In this document: piece after piece, positions 37,683-48,421 of the stretch | Position numbering within the stretch: position 1 is the first letter of the stretch | Layout of the letters: every line of letters begins with the position of its first letter | DNA from: Aequorivita iocasae | GTDB lineage: Bacteria; Bacteroidota; Bacteroidia; Flavobacteriales; Flavobacteriaceae | Direction of reading: 5' to 3' | Length of the DNA stretch: 64,000 nt | Assembly (NCBI RefSeq): GCF_016757735.1 | Contig: NZ_CP068439.1 | Coordinates: forward strand, 1,178,001-1,242,000 | Position numbers and translations under genes: made by a program | The notes under the pieces: model-generated | Databases searched by the model: none | Told to the model about the DNA's origin: nothing | What the model saw: the letters and a program-made list of their open reading frames with translations, nothing else

Positions 37683-39031
37683 AAGCCTAAAATTAATTTC
37701 GCAATAAGAAAATAGGTAAGTATTCCGAAAATATCATTGCTTGTGGTTATAAACGGACCCGTTGCTACGGCAGGATCAATTCCTCTTTTATCTAAAAGAA
37801 TGGGAATGAATGTGCCAATCAAAGCCGCAAGAATAATAACAGTTATAATTGCGATACCAATACTGATGGATTCGAGATAAGAAGTAAAGAAAAAAAAATG
37901 GCTAATAACCAAAACAACCAAAGCGATGGCAATGCCGTTAACAAGTGCTAGCAAAGATTCTTTCAATAATCGCGTTATAATATTTCCTTTTATGGTATCG
38001 TTCGCGAGTCCCTGCACCACAATTGCGCTGGACTGTACGCCAACATTTCCTGCGGTTGCTTGAATTAGCGGTACAAAAATTATGATTTTTGGAAAAGTGG
38101 TCATCATGGATTGGAAACCAGTAATTATGCTAGCAGCTCCCAAACCGCCCAACATTCCAATCATCAGCCAAGGTAAGCGGGCTCTTGTAAGCTTAAAAAT
38201 ACTATCGTCTGCCTCTACATCCTGTGATATACCGGCAGCCATTTGGTAATCTTTTTCAGCTTCTTCTTTTATGAAATCTACAATATCATCAATGGTAATT
38301 CTACCTACCAAAACACCTTCTTCATCAACTACCGGGATGGCTTCCAAATCGTATTTCTGCATAATTCGCGCCACGTCCTCAGCTTCGGTATGTACATTTA
38401 CGTAATCTACTTTTGGAATGTAAATTTCGCTAATATGTGCTTTACTGGGTGCCGTAAGCAAATCTTTCAGCGAAAGCCTGCCCTTTAGTTTTCCTTCTTT
38501 ATCAGTAACGTAAATGGAATGTACACGGGTAACATTTTCCGCCTGTCGGCGCATTTCGCGTACGCAACCGGCCACGGTCCAGGTTTCTTTTACGCGAACC
38601 AATTCTTTCGCCATCAACCCTCCGGCTGTATCCTCATCATAACGTAAAAGGTCAACAATATCTGCGGCGTGGTCTTCGTCTTCAATGTGGCCAATAACCT
38701 GCTTTTGAACATCGTCATCGAGCTCTGCGATTATATCTGCCGCGTCATCGGTGTCCATTTCGTCAAGCTCGTCGGCAATTTCGGAAGGGGAAAGATTGTC
38801 GAGAATGCGTTCCCTAAAATCGTCATCCAACTCCATTAACGCTTCACTGGTAATCTCGCTATCGAGAAGTTTGACCAAATACGTGGCTTCTTCGTGGTTC
38901 AGCTCCTGTAGTAGCTCTGCCACATCGGCAAAGTGAAAATCGTGCAAGAGGCCTTTCAGCGCATCGCCATCATTATTGGCAATGTACTGTTCAATCTGCT
39001 CTATAAACTCTTCAGTCAGTTCAAATTGCAT
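37679..39031 (-). CDS. mgtE: magnesium transporter MgtE
   Basis: 450 residues: N-terminal superhelical domain with acidic repeats ([16 protein letters not shown]), two CBS domains (about 140-260; [20 protein letters not shown]), a plug helix and five membrane helices (about 285-450). The conserved pore region [15 protein letters not shown] is present. Mg2+ channel gated by cytosolic Mg2+. Overlaps rsmA by 11 bases. Confidence 0.94.
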   Translation of the reverse strand: MQFELTEEFIEQIEQYIANNDGDALKGLLHDFHFADVAELLQELNHEEATYLVKLLDSEITSEALMELDDDFRERILDNLSPSEIADELDEMDTDDAADIIAELDDDVQKQVIGHIEDEDHAADIVDLLRYDEDTAGGLMAKELVRVKETWTVAGCVREMRRQAENVTRVHSIYVTDKEGKLKGRLSLKDLLTAPSKAHISEIYIPKVDYVNVHTEAEDVARIMQKYDLEAIPVVDEEGVLVGRITIDDIVDFIKEEAEKDYQMAAGISQDVEADDSIFKLTRARLPWLMIGMLGGLGAASIITGFQSMMTTFPKIIIFVPLIQATAGNVGVQSSAIVVQGLANDTIKGNIITRLLKESLLALVNGIAIALVVLVISHFFFFTSYLESISIGIAIITVIILAALIGTFIPILLDKRGIDPAVATGPFITTSNDIFGILTYFLIAKLILGF

Positions 39032-39803
39032 CGGTTTCCAGTTTTTGTGTGAGGGCTATAAATTGTGTAACAGAAAGTTGTTCAGGGCGTTTGCCAAAGA
39101 TAGCATCTTCTTTTATTTTATCGGATAGATTAAAGGATTTTAAACTGTTTCGAAGTGTTTTTCTACGTTGCTGAAAAGCTGTTTTCACAACTTTATAGAG
39201 CATTTTTTCATCGCAGGGAAGGGTGTAATTTTCTTTTCTTCGGAGCCGAAGGACGCCGCTGTCTACTTTTGGAGGGGGGTTAAAGACTGATGGTGGCACA
39301 GTGAACAAATATTCGGCATCGTAAAATGCTTGTGCCAAAACCGAAAGAATTCCATAAGCTTTGCTGCCTTCCTTTTCACAGATTCTTTCAGCCACTTCCT
39401 TTTGGAACATACCTGTAAACTCTGGAATTTGCTCTTTCCAATCCAACAATTTAAAAACAATCTGCGTTGAAATATTATAGGGAAAATTGCCCGTTATGGC
39501 GAATTGTTCTTCCCCGAAAAGCTGTGAAATATCATACTTCAAAAAATCCGCTTCAAGGATTTTAAGGTTTTTATCGGGATAATTTTCCTCTAAATATGCA
39601 ATAGATTCCGTGTCGAGATCCATTGCGATAACTTCAATATTTTTTTTAATTAAATATTTGGTCAGTACGCCCATGCCGGGACCTATTTCCAAAACGTTTT
39701 TATAGCCTTCAAGAGACAATGTATCGCCAATTTTTTCGGCAATAGTTTCGTCTTTTAGAAAGTGTTGGCCTAAGTGTTTTTTTGCGCGTACTTCTTTTCC
39801 CAT
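39021..39803 (-). CDS. rsmA: 16S rRNA (adenine(1518)-N6/adenine(1519)-N6)-dimethyltransferase
   Basis: KsgA family, 260 residues. SAM motif [14 protein letters not shown] (about 39-52), catalytic NFPYNIS (the NLPY variant with Phe) and the C-terminal helical domain ([16 protein letters not shown]). Overlaps the next gene's start by one base (DUF4286 stop/ATG), part of the DUF4286-rsmA-mgtE-thioesterase run. Confidence 0.95.
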   Translation of the reverse strand: MGKEVRAKKHLGQHFLKDETIAEKIGDTLSLEGYKNVLEIGPGMGVLTKYLIKKNIEVIAMDLDTESIAYLEENYPDKNLKILEADFLKYDISQLFGEEQFAITGNFPYNISTQIVFKLLDWKEQIPEFTGMFQKEVAERICEKEGSKAYGILSVLAQAFYDAEYLFTVPPSVFNPPPKVDSGVLRLRRKENYTLPCDEKMLYKVVKTAFQQRRKTLRNSLKSFNLSDKIKEDAIFGKRPEQLSVTQFIALTQKLETDAI

Positions 39804-40111
39804 CAGTGTTCGCTTACAATTTCAAGTTCTGTGCGGAATGCTACAAACTTGCCTTCAAAAGGTTTACTTTGTGCACGAAGTTCGGCAGCGTTTTCGGCAT
39901 AATATTTTTGAAGTGTTTCCTTGCTGTCGGTTGTATATTGAACCGAATAGGTAATTCCGCCCATTTCTTCCTCAACCACTACCCGTGTCATCAAGGCTTT
40001 GCTGAATTTTCCGGTAGCGAGCATCGCTGGTATGTGTTCGGCCTTCATCCATTGCAGCCAACGCTCGTGAATGGTTTCTTCTATGTTTAAGGTTACGTTG
40101 TAGATGTACAT
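39803..40111 (-). CDS. DUF4286 family protein
   Basis: 102 residues, beta-alpha ferredoxin-like small protein ([20 protein letters not shown] ... SYSVQYTTD). Conserved next to rsmA in Bacteroidetes, function unknown. First gene of this run. Confidence 0.85.
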   Translation of the reverse strand: MYIYNVTLNIEETIHERWLQWMKAEHIPAMLATGKFSKALMTRVVVEEEMGGITYSVQYTTDSKETLQKYYAENAAELRAQSKPFEGKFVAFRTELEIVSEH

Positions 40112-40138
40112 GTTTTTTTAAATTCCAATTTTCAAGTA

Positions 40139-40189
40139 CCAAATTCCAAAATCATTTAATCTAAATACAAATTCCTATTTGGAATTTGG
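40139..40189. repeat. inverted repeat CCAAATTCCAAA / TTTGGAATTTGG
   Basis: Perfect 12-bp arms (40139-40150 and 40178-40189) in the 99-base gap between two minus-strand genes; further imperfect copies of AATTCCAATTTT-like words flank it. It looks like a dispersed intergenic palindrome of flavobacterial genomes. Confidence 0.65.
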
Positions 40190-40210
40190 GATTTGAAATT
40201 TGGTGCTTTT

Positions 40211-41992
40211 TTAATTTATAGCATCCCCCCGCAAGGCACGGTACTTCTTCCGTGAATCCACAAAATAAATACTGTCCGCAAAGTTGAAAATGATCGCTTC
40301 GTATTGTGCTTTTGCCTTATCGGGTTGGTCTAATTTTTCTTCATAGATTTTTGCGAGGCGGTAATGGGCATCATCGGCCAAAATATCTTCATTATAAAAT
40401 TCTATGATTTTTATGTAGTTAGATTCGGCTTTATTATACTGGCCAGTTTTCTCGTAAATCATTCCTTGTTTTAATAAAGCCTCGTCCTCTATTTTTTCGC
40501 CTTTGTGGTTTGTTAAAATATCTTCCAACGCATTAATAGCTTCTGAGTTTCTATCTTGAAAAGCTAATAGATCTGCTCGGGCATATTTTTTCAGAGCTGT
40601 TTGGGTAGAGTCTTCCAATGAGTTGTCGCGAATCAACAAACTAAGCTGCATGGCATCGTTCGCCATTAATTGCGATGTAGATTTTTTCAGCACGTCCAGC
40701 TGTACTTGCGCCCATTCAAAATCACCTTTAAAATAACTGGTTCGGGCTACTTTAAATCGCGCTTCCTGGGCAAGGACGTCGCTTTGTACTTTTTTCTGGA
40801 TTTGGGAATAATAGATGAGTGCTTCATTGAATTTTTCATCAAAGACCAAAATATCTGCCAGCTCCATTTTTACCCGGGCTTCTTGATAGGAAGTTAAATT
40901 TTGTTTGGCTAAATTCTTCAGGTTTTCTATGGCGACTTCTTTTTTATTGTTTTGAAAGGCCAAAAAATGATTGTAGTCTATTTGCAGCAAATAGGTCTCG
41001 CGGTTTCGTCCAAATTCATCCAAAAGGCTTTCAAACTTTTTTTCAACTTCAGCATATTGTTTGGGAGTGGCGGTTTTTACTTCCATCTTCATCAAAATTT
41101 GATTGCCCTGAAGCTTGTTTTGGGGAGTGAATGAATTCTCAATTATGTAATTTACTATTTCTCTTCCCACTTCATAATCTTCATCGGCAATAGCAATGTA
41201 GGCAAGTTCCGTAATTCCACCAAGGTCTTCGCCTATACGTTTATAAATAGCTTTTTCTTGTATAAATGCTTTTTTATATTCTTTTTGTTGAATAAACAAC
41301 CAACTGAGCAATTCGTTATATAGAAGGTCGGGATTTTGCTGTGACCGCTGTAATAGTGCTTTTTTGAGTTGCAAATTTGCCTCGTTGTCGGGGTCTTCAT
41401 TTATGTAAAGGCTAAAATAGCGCTGTGCGGAACCTTTAAATGCCTGGTTCTTTTCCACCAGGCCCAAATAGCGGTCAAACATTTTTTCAAGTTTTCCCTG
41501 TTCGCCATAGATCTGCGCGAGTTGCATGTTGAAATCCAATTTATCGCTAAGCGCCATTGCTTTTTCATAAGCAGCTACAGCTTCGTCCAAAAGGCTGTAT
41601 TTTTCAAAAGTATTGCCGATACTGTAGGAATAATTAGGGTTTAAGTCAATGGACTCTATTGCTTTGTTATAATTTTGAGCCGCTATTTCTGGTTTATTTT
41701 GAAGTGAATAGTTATAGCCCAATTCTATATACAGCTGCGGAAAATTTTTGCCGTTGCCCAATTTTTCTTTTATGAGACGTTCCGCCTCGGAATAATTTTC
41801 AAGTTGTTGGTTGCTTTGTACAACGCCCATAAAAAAGTCTAGCCTGTATGGGTTTTCTTTGTTCAGCTTTTCATAAATGCGCAAAGATTTTTCAAACTGA
41901 CCTTGTTCAAAATAATTTTTTGCCAATGCATCGCTTTGTGAAAAGCTTGCCATGGCATTAAAAAAGAAGAGTATTAAAAAAATAGTACGCAT
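40211..41992 (-). CDS. secreted TPR repeat protein
   Basis: 593 residues. Sec signal (IFLILFFFNAMASFSQS), then TPR repeats across almost the full length (for example YSEAERLIKEKLGNGKNFPQ, YNKAESNYIKIIEFYNEDIL). The last ~130 residues resemble YbgF/BamD-like TPRs (ALLKQGMIYEKTGQYNKAES). Envelope scaffold, partners unknown. Confidence 0.85.
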   Translation of the reverse strand: MRTIFLILFFFNAMASFSQSDALAKNYFEQGQFEKSLRIYEKLNKENPYRLDFFMGVVQSNQQLENYSEAERLIKEKLGNGKNFPQLYIELGYNYSLQNKPEIAAQNYNKAIESIDLNPNYSYSIGNTFEKYSLLDEAVAAYEKAMALSDKLDFNMQLAQIYGEQGKLEKMFDRYLGLVEKNQAFKGSAQRYFSLYINEDPDNEANLQLKKALLQRSQQNPDLLYNELLSWLFIQQKEYKKAFIQEKAIYKRIGEDLGGITELAYIAIADEDYEVGREIVNYIIENSFTPQNKLQGNQILMKMEVKTATPKQYAEVEKKFESLLDEFGRNRETYLLQIDYNHFLAFQNNKKEVAIENLKNLAKQNLTSYQEARVKMELADILVFDEKFNEALIYYSQIQKKVQSDVLAQEARFKVARTSYFKGDFEWAQVQLDVLKKSTSQLMANDAMQLSLLIRDNSLEDSTQTALKKYARADLLAFQDRNSEAINALEDILTNHKGEKIEDEALLKQGMIYEKTGQYNKAESNYIKIIEFYNEDILADDAHYRLAKIYEEKLDQPDKAKAQYEAIIFNFADSIYFVDSRKKYRALRGDAIN

Positions 41993-42098
41993 GCCGTAAA
42001 TATAAGCAAATGACCCGATGCTATAAAGTTCTTTGGGAATTTATCAAAAACAAGGCCGCAACACTTACTTACCGTCTTTGATTTTAAATTTTTTCAAT

Positions 42099-42130
42099 AA
42101 AAAAGGGACCGCTATTAGGCAGGTCCCCTC
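42099..42130 (-). terminator. terminator after the type IX secreted protein
   Basis: GGGACC (42105-42110)/GGTCCC (42122-42127) stem; on the minus strand it is followed by six T. Confidence 0.88.
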
Positions 42131-42154
42131 TTTTCAACATTAAACAACCTCCTC

Positions 42155-43870
42155 TTATTGTTTAATGATTCTGTATATACTGGATTGTCCATCAATATTT
42201 ACCTTCATCAAGTATATTCCTGCTGTAATTGATGAAATGTTGATTGACGGGTTGTTTTGCTGCGGAGAAGTTTCAAGAACCTTTTGCCCTAACAATGAAT
42301 AAATTTTAACATTATCAATAGTTTGGGTAGCCGATAAGTTTAGAATTTCATGTGCTGGATTTGGATAAAAGGCAAATCCTAAAAAATTGTTTTCTTCTGT
42401 TGAAGCTGTAGCGTTTTGTGCATCAAAATAAAGCCCATATCCAAACGAACCGCCTGCACTAGTACCTGCAAAAGCCATACATGGGTTGTCGTCAGGGGTT
42501 TCTGCCACAGCAGAGGCAAATCCATCAAATACATCTACGTCGCTATCGTTCACTGCTTCAAAAGGGCCAAAGGAAGTGCCATCATATCTATGTGAGCGGT
42601 TTACATCATTGTCAGAATTATCGATAATATCACGTACATAAGAAGTTTCCATGATTTCACTATTGTTCACTTTCTGCATCCAAGAATCTATGTGTGCAAT
42701 GTTATATCCTGCAGAGGTGGTTACATAACCTGTGGGTGCATAGGCCGCTCCATTTTCCCGGCGGTATGCTTGGCCGTCAAACTTATCGGTACTTCCCGCT
42801 GCCCGCGAAGATGCAATTATCAACACCTCATCGCTGGCTATCCCTTTTCGAGCAGCACATATGGTTGGGTTTAGTGATTCTATGCTAGCGCCATCAGTAA
42901 CGGTTTCGTTACTACCCCATGAGGCTGGATCATTATAGTCGGTATTTACATTGGCTCGTATACTTCTAGAATTAAAGCCTATAAAGGTAGTGTAGCAGCC
43001 GCCAAGGTAACCATATGCGAATTCAACTTGCTCTCCAACAATTCCGAGCGAGTTTTCGTCGGCCCAGTCAAACCCGAAACTACCCGACGTACTTCTGGCC
43101 GAATATATATTATGGTCAGATTTTTCATAAGTAGCAAAACTTCTTTGTGTCCCTACACCTGGGTAGTTGGTGCCAACTCCAAAATCCACTACATCGCTAG
43201 CTATCACTTGTGCGTCAAACACGCCAGTATTTGTGTCCCATCTCCATGCTTGGAAATTTTTACTTTCTGTTACCAAATAAGCTATAAGGTAGCTATCATC
43301 ATAAGTTATAAGTTGCATTTTTCGCATAGGGGCGGTCACGCCAACTTTTTTCCACTCATCAAAGGATAGTCCACCATCTTGGGAACGATAAATAAATATG
43401 GAATCGAAAGTTCCTCCAAATTCAATTAGGTTCTCATAGATGCCAATATAGATATTGTCAGAAATCCTGTCTTTATCCATATCTACACCATCTACATAAT
43501 CATCACGTAATAGTTGGTCATTGCCCCATTCAGGGATTAATCCTTCCCCATCGCGTTCCAAAATTTTACTCGGGACAAATGCACCATTAATAGGTAAATT
43601 TTCCACGGTTTCTGGCAACCTATTAGTAACAATTGGCTTGTACAGTGCAGCTACGTTGGGGTCAATGGCTTGCCATGCATTTTTAATGGCAAGTCTATTT
43701 GCATTAATTTCTGACGCAGTGCCGTTTTCTTCAAGATTTTTGGCTTGTTGGTAAAGAGCCTGAAGTTCTGGCGTTCTGTTTGGGACGATAGTATTCCCGA
43801 TTAAATCTGTTTGTGCTATGCCTGTGATGATACAAAGTGAGCACATTAAAAAGGTAATTGCATTTTTCAT
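42155..43870 (-). CDS. secreted beta-propeller-like protein with type IX sorting domain
   Basis: 571 residues. Sec signal (FLMCSLCIITGIAQ), a helical stretch (about 30-80), then a beta-rich region with sialidase/BNR-like SQDGGLSFDEWKKVG, and a C-terminal type A sorting domain (FYPNPAHEILNLSA ... GIYLMKVNIDGQSS). Probably exported to the surface by type IX secretion. No catalytic residues recognised. Confidence 0.82.
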   Translation of the reverse strand: MKNAITFLMCSLCIITGIAQTDLIGNTIVPNRTPELQALYQQAKNLEENGTASEINANRLAIKNAWQAIDPNVAALYKPIVTNRLPETVENLPINGAFVPSKILERDGEGLIPEWGNDQLLRDDYVDGVDMDKDRISDNIYIGIYENLIEFGGTFDSIFIYRSQDGGLSFDEWKKVGVTAPMRKMQLITYDDSYLIAYLVTESKNFQAWRWDTNTGVFDAQVIASDVVDFGVGTNYPGVGTQRSFATYEKSDHNIYSARSTSGSFGFDWADENSLGIVGEQVEFAYGYLGGCYTTFIGFNSRSIRANVNTDYNDPASWGSNETVTDGASIESLNPTICAARKGIASDEVLIIASSRAAGSTDKFDGQAYRRENGAAYAPTGYVTTSAGYNIAHIDSWMQKVNNSEIMETSYVRDIIDNSDNDVNRSHRYDGTSFGPFEAVNDSDVDVFDGFASAVAETPDDNPCMAFAGTSAGGSFGYGLYFDAQNATASTEENNFLGFAFYPNPAHEILNLSATQTIDNVKIYSLLGQKVLETSPQQNNPSINISSITAGIYLMKVNIDGQSSIYRIIKQ

Positions 43871-44019
43871 GATTACTTGTTTTAATTAATACTTGTCTAT
43901 TCACTTTATAATCGAGGAGTTTACTAATGAGTAAGTAATAAACTTAGGCAAATCTAAGCCAGGGTCATTTATTGGGTTATAATTATTGTACCAAATTCTA
44001 TAACAAATGTAACATGTAT

Positions 44020-44053
44020 AAAAAAGCCGAAAACACAGGTGTTTTCGGCTTAA
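44020..44053 (-). terminator. terminator after the lipoprotein gene 44077-44679
   Basis: AAGCCGAAAACA (44024-44035) pairs with TGTTTTCGGCTT (44040-44051), with a T run on the minus strand. Confidence 0.92.
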
Positions 44054-44076
44054 ATAAAATTATTGAAAGAAGGTCT

Positions 44077-44679
44077 TTAGCCTAATTTTTCTAGATTTAG
44101 CTCTTCAATAGCGTCCCAGGTTTCATCTAAATCCATATTGGCGCCTTTGGCTTCCAGATAAAAACGGTTGCTTTCCATGAGTTGGATTTTACTTCTGTTG
44201 TTGCCAGTGCGATATTCCTCAATGGCTTTTGCCCCATTCTTAGTGACAGTTCTTCGGAAACCGTTTTCATCTTCTTCTTCAAAATCTTGCGACATTACCA
44301 TTCTAACTCCTGCTGTTGCAGCTGCGCCCACTTGGCCAGCGCCATCAATTATACTGATTGAGAATTTCTTTGATTTGTCTTCATTTGCATAAACGGCTTC
44401 AATTGAAGATATATTCATCATGCCCGCTTGGCCCGCCTTGTAGCTTATGCGCTTCAATCCCTCCACTTCTTCCGGAAGCCAAGATTTTAATTCTTCATTG
44501 GTTAACGGTGTAGTTGCCTGTAATTCTTTAATATCTTCCTGCATATTGGTCATTTCCTGAACTGCGTTGGTAGAATTGGAAACAGCGTCTTTGGTTTCCT
44601 TAATTTTTTTGCTTACAGGGTTGTCCTTACAGCTCATAAAAACCGAACAGACTACTAAGGCAAGTACATACTTTTTCAT
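44077..44679 (-). CDS. small lipoprotein, unknown function
   Basis: 200 residues. Lipobox VFMSC (Cys17), followed by a Ser/Asn/Lys-rich linker and a compact domain (about 75-195; LPEEVEGLKRISYKAGQAG ... EYRTGNNRSKIQLMESNRFY). The latter resembles envelope lipoprotein domains in Bacteroidetes with no assigned role. Monocistronic with a strong terminator. Confidence 0.75.
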   Translation of the reverse strand: MKKYVLALVVCSVFMSCKDNPVSKKIKETKDAVSNSTNAVQEMTNMQEDIKELQATTPLTNEELKSWLPEEVEGLKRISYKAGQAGMMNISSIEAVYANEDKSKKFSISIIDGAGQVGAAATAGVRMVMSQDFEEEDENGFRRTVTKNGAKAIEEYRTGNNRSKIQLMESNRFYLEAKGANMDLDETWDAIEELNLEKLG

Positions 44680-44783
44680 AATTGAAAATTTTAGTTAGTA
44701 AATAATTTTGTTGAATTATAGCACTAATATAATCAATATCAGAAAAATAAGCAGTGTTTAAAAAGAAGAAGATATTGTGAGGA

Positions 44784-45347
44784 TTATATTTCCGCGGCCA
44801 CTTTTTCTAGTTCTGAATACCAATTTTCACCAAACTTTCGGATAAGGGCGGTTTTTACGAATTTGTAAACGGGTACTTTAAGTTCCTTGCCTAAAGTGCA
44901 TGCATCATCACATATGGGCCAGCGATGATAGTTTACGGCGGCAAATTCACTGTAGTCCTGAACGCGAACAGGGTAGAGGTGACAAGATATTGGTTTTCTG
45001 AAATCAATTGCACCCGCATTAAATGCATCTTCAATGCCGCAGCTGGCAATACCTCTGTCTGTAAAAGTAACATAAGCGCATTCTTTACCATCAACCAAAG
45101 GTGTTTCCAATTCGTCAAGATCTGTTTTGATGTGTGCGCCTTGTTGTTCAATGGCGGCAATCCCTTCTGGTCGAAGAAAAGGTTTCACTTTGGGGTATAT
45201 TTCCTGAAGAATTGCTACTTCTTCTTCAGTGACAGGAGCCCCCGCTTCGCCTTCAATACAACACGCTCCCTTACAGGCATTGAGGTTGCAAACAAAATCT
45301 TTTTTGATAATGTCTTCAGAAACGATTGTTTTTCCCAGTTGAAACAT
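44784..45347 (-). CDS. DUF3109 family cysteine-rich protein
   Basis: 187 residues with the DUF3109 pattern of eight or so conserved cysteines: FVCNLNACKGACCIEGEAG near the N-terminus, then YVTFTDRGIASCGIED, ISCHLYPVRV and ICDDACTLGK. A metal/Fe-S-binding YkgJ-like protein is probable; its target is unknown. Divergent from the MarC gene. Confidence 0.85.
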   Translation of the reverse strand: MFQLGKTIVSEDIIKKDFVCNLNACKGACCIEGEAGAPVTEEEVAILQEIYPKVKPFLRPEGIAAIEQQGAHIKTDLDELETPLVDGKECAYVTFTDRGIASCGIEDAFNAGAIDFRKPISCHLYPVRVQDYSEFAAVNYHRWPICDDACTLGKELKVPVYKFVKTALIRKFGENWYSELEKVAAEI

Positions 45348-45464
45348 GCGGCAAATATAGCGTGTTTGCGTATTTTATTTGGTTTAAATTATACTTTTAT
45401 TAACGATAATGAAGGGTATTTCATCAAATTTAATTGCCTAATTTTGCGCCCTTAAATAAAAGCT

Positions 45465-46046
45465 ATGGTTTTAAATTTTAAGGAGATAGTTACGGCCACG
45501 ATGGTTCTTTTTGCAGTTATTGATATAATAGGTAATATTCCTATTATAATTGGGCTACGCGAAAAAGCTGGTCATATAAACTCGGGCAAAGCCTCTGTAA
45601 TTGCAGCCATAGTGATGATTGTTTTTCTCTTTTTGGGAGAAAGCATTTTAAAATTGATTGGCGTTAACGTAAATGAATTTGCAGTAGCGGGCGCACTTAT
45701 ACTTTTCTTTATTGCCCTAGAAATGATTCTCGGCGTCACACTTTTTAAGGAAGAAGACACCAGTCCAGATTTGGCCTCTATATTTCCATTGGCCTTTCCG
45801 CTATTGGCGGGCCCCGGAAGTTTGACCACGCTGCTTTCTTTGCGTGCAGAATATGCCATTCAAAATATAATTGTAGCAATTTTGGTAAATATCGTTATCA
45901 TTTTTGTGGTGCTGAAAACATCTGGAAGATTACAACGTTTTTTAGGAAAGAACGGAATTGCAGTGATTCAAAAAATATTTGGTGTAATTTTGCTGGCGAT
46001 TGCTGTGAAGCTTTTTACCTCAAATATCCAAGAATTGTTTAATTAA
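45465..46046 (+). CDS. MarC/UPF0056 family membrane protein
   Basis: 193 residues with six membrane helices. FAVIDIIGNIPIIIGL in helix 1, the FPLAFPLLAGPGSLTTLL motif and the C-terminal GVILLAIAVKLF are characteristic of MarC. Function of the family is unsettled; the old multidrug-resistance link is not supported. A TAATTTTG -7-like box ends 18 bases before the start. Confidence 0.88.
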   Translation: MVLNFKEIVTATMVLFAVIDIIGNIPIIIGLREKAGHINSGKASVIAAIVMIVFLFLGESILKLIGVNVNEFAVAGALILFFIALEMILGVTLFKEEDTSPDLASIFPLAFPLLAGPGSLTTLLSLRAEYAIQNIIVAILVNIVIIFVVLKTSGRLQRFLGKNGIAVIQKIFGVILLAIAVKLFTSNIQELFN

Positions 46047-46052
46047 TTTATA

Positions 46053-46250
46053 ATGAAGATATTTATTTCCATATTGATCGCCTTGGCCACAGGATTGGTG
46101 ATTTTTAACGCCACTAAACTAGATTTCGACAATTTATTTGAAGGCGACAGTGCCGTGGCTACCATCAGTATTCTGGCAGGACTTTGTGCAATTTTAATGC
46201 TAAGTATATTGTTGGTTTCCAAAACCATCGCTAGCCGTACTAAAAAGTAG
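46053..46250 (+). CDS. small two-helix membrane protein
   Basis: 65 residues, two hydrophobic segments (about 3-20 and 35-57), with a basic C-terminus SRTKK. Six bases after the MarC gene, so probably co-transcribed. Unknown function; I recognise similar small proteins next to MarC in flavobacteria only as hypotheticals. Confidence 0.65.
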   Translation: MKIFISILIALATGLVIFNATKLDFDNLFEGDSAVATISILAGLCAILMLSILLVSKTIASRTKK

Positions 46251-46254
46251 ACCG

Positions 46255-47856
46255 TTAATTTTTTTCCAAATGGTTGCTGGCCTCCAGTTCCAGAACTTTT
46301 AGAAGCATTGGGTCATTTTCGTTAAGAATAATTTCGTACTCATTTGGGCCAAAAAGCTGCTGTGCAATGTTTGCCTTGAGTGTTCTTTTCAAATCTTCGG
46401 TGTAATTTGATAAGTCTATTTGCGCCTCGTTGAATTTTGCGTACTCAATAAATTCTTTTGAAAGCTTCTCGTCCACGATAAAATTTTTTCTGAAATCGTC
46501 AAATTTTATTCCTTTAAACATATCTCGGTTTTTTTCGAGATACTCAAAGATGAAATAGCTCATAAACCCGCTTCTAGAAACATATTGAAGGGTTTCATTT
46601 TCCACGCTTGTGTCTTTTGGGACAAAAACGTCTGGTATAATTCCGCCGCCGCCATACACTACCTTTCCTTTTGGGGTTTTATATTTTAAAGAATCGGCCA
46701 CTTTTATACTATCAGCGTGAATTAATTCACCATTTCGGTACCTTTTTTCATAATCGCTATAATAGGTTTCATTTCCATTTCCGTACGGACGCTGTATGGA
46801 ACGGCCCGTGGGTGTATAGTAGCGTGCAATGGTTAAACGTACCGCACTGCCATCGCCTAGGGACATTTCACGCTGTACAAGTCCTTTCCCGAAGGAGCGG
46901 CGGCCAATAATGGTTCCCTTGTCGTTATCCTGTAACGCGCCTGCTACAATTTCACTGGCAGAGGCTGAATTTTCATTGATTAGAACATACAATTTTCCGT
47001 GTTCAAAATCACCACGGCGGGTGGCGTAGGTTTTGTTTATATCGCCACTTTTGTTTTTTGTGATGAGGACTAATTTGTCATCTTCCAAAAATTCATCTAC
47101 CACACGTTCCGCTGTTGAAATGTATCCGCCTGGATTGTTGCGGAGGTCCAGAACCAATTTTTTGATGCCTTGGTCTTTAAGTTTGTCTAGTGCAGTTTCA
47201 AATTCCTTAAAAGTTGTTTCAGAAAAACGGTTTATTTTTATGTAGCCCAGATCTTCATCTAATTTATAGGAAGCATCCACGCTCACAAGAGGCACTTGTT
47301 TTCTTCTTACTTTTAATTCCAAAACTTTCTTTTGACTAGGACGGTAAACATCTAAGGATACTTTGCTGTTTATTTCGCCTTTTAAGTAATTGGAAATGCT
47401 ATCGCGATTGACCAACTCGCCAAAAAGTTTTTTGCCATCGGCATATAAAATTCTGTCACCCCCTTTTATACCTGCCTTTTCTGCGGGTCCTCCTTCAATG
47501 GAGCGAATAACGGCAATAGTATCTTTATAAATGTAAAAACTTACGCCGATGCCCGTAAAGGCACCGCGCATATCATCAGCGTTGTGCTGGTATTCGCTTT
47601 TTGGAATATATACGGAGTGCGGATCGAGGTTTTCAAGGATTCCGTTTACGGTAACATCAACAATACTATCGGTATTTACATTGTCAACATATTCATAATC
47701 TATATAGTCAATAAGACGGTTGAGCTTATCTTTTTTGGAATTTGTTGCAAATATTTTTTCAGTATTGTCATTAAAATTGAGTTTCGACCCAATAAAAACA
47801 CCTGCGGCAAGCGCCAGTCCAATCCACAAAGGCAAGTATTTTTTATAATTTCCCAT
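46255..47856 (-). CDS. C-terminal processing peptidase, S41 family
   Basis: 533 residues. N-terminal membrane anchor (LPLWIGLALAAGVFIGSKL), PDZ domain (about 85-170; GIGVSFYIYKDTIAVIRSIE) and S41 protease with Ser in ENSASASEIVAGAL and Lys in RRSFGKGLVQ. Periplasmic Tsp/CtpA-type protease for protein quality control or maturation. One-base overlap with the deaminase gene upstream. Confidence 0.92.
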   Translation of the reverse strand: MGNYKKYLPLWIGLALAAGVFIGSKLNFNDNTEKIFATNSKKDKLNRLIDYIDYEYVDNVNTDSIVDVTVNGILENLDPHSVYIPKSEYQHNADDMRGAFTGIGVSFYIYKDTIAVIRSIEGGPAEKAGIKGGDRILYADGKKLFGELVNRDSISNYLKGEINSKVSLDVYRPSQKKVLELKVRRKQVPLVSVDASYKLDEDLGYIKINRFSETTFKEFETALDKLKDQGIKKLVLDLRNNPGGYISTAERVVDEFLEDDKLVLITKNKSGDINKTYATRRGDFEHGKLYVLINENSASASEIVAGALQDNDKGTIIGRRSFGKGLVQREMSLGDGSAVRLTIARYYTPTGRSIQRPYGNGNETYYSDYEKRYRNGELIHADSIKVADSLKYKTPKGKVVYGGGGIIPDVFVPKDTSVENETLQYVSRSGFMSYFIFEYLEKNRDMFKGIKFDDFRKNFIVDEKLSKEFIEYAKFNEAQIDLSNYTEDLKRTLKANIAQQLFGPNEYEIILNENDPMLLKVLELEASNHLEKN

Positions 47857-48290
47857 TATTCTATATCCAAATCTGAAATGTGCTGTATGCTAACTCCTGC
47901 TTTTTCCAAAAAAGCAATCCCAGAGTTGTCTTTATATTCGTTATAATATACCATTCTCTTTATGCCCGCTTGATGTATTAATTTGCTACATTCCTTGCAG
48001 GGAGACATTGTGATATAAAGTGTTGCTCCCTGGCAGGCCTGTGTACTTGAAGCTACTTTTAAAATTGCATTTGCTTCTGCATGGAGCACGTACCACTTTG
48101 TAAAACCTTCGTCATCCTCACAAATGTTTTCAAAACCGGTGGGGGTGCCGTTATAACCATCACTAATAATCATTTTGTCTTTTACAATAAGTGCGCCAAC
48201 CTGTCTTCGCTTGCAATAAGAAAGTTTGCTCCATTCTTGGGCCATTCGTAGATACGCAATATCGTACTTGCGTTGTTTGCTGTCCTTCAT
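47856..48290 (-). CDS. dCMP deaminase family protein
   Basis: 144 residues with the zinc site HAEANAI and PCKECSK of the cytidine/deoxycytidylate deaminase family, ComEB-like. Supplies dUMP from dCMP, which fits the presence of dut. Coupled to the S41 peptidase gene (stop/start overlap). Confidence 0.9.
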   Translation of the reverse strand: MKDSKQRKYDIAYLRMAQEWSKLSYCKRRQVGALIVKDKMIISDGYNGTPTGFENICEDDEGFTKWYVLHAEANAILKVASSTQACQGATLYITMSPCKECSKLIHQAGIKRMVYYNEYKDNSGIAFLEKAGVSIQHISDLDIE

Positions 48291-48421
48291 ACTTTTAAAT
48301 AGACAACGAAATTACTTGGAAGTTACGCCACTGCCAAAAAAAATGTTGTTAAGTTATTGCCAAAGTGAAATTGGAAGAATAGACACCTCAATGTGAAACC
48401 CCAAAGAATAACAATTGCTTT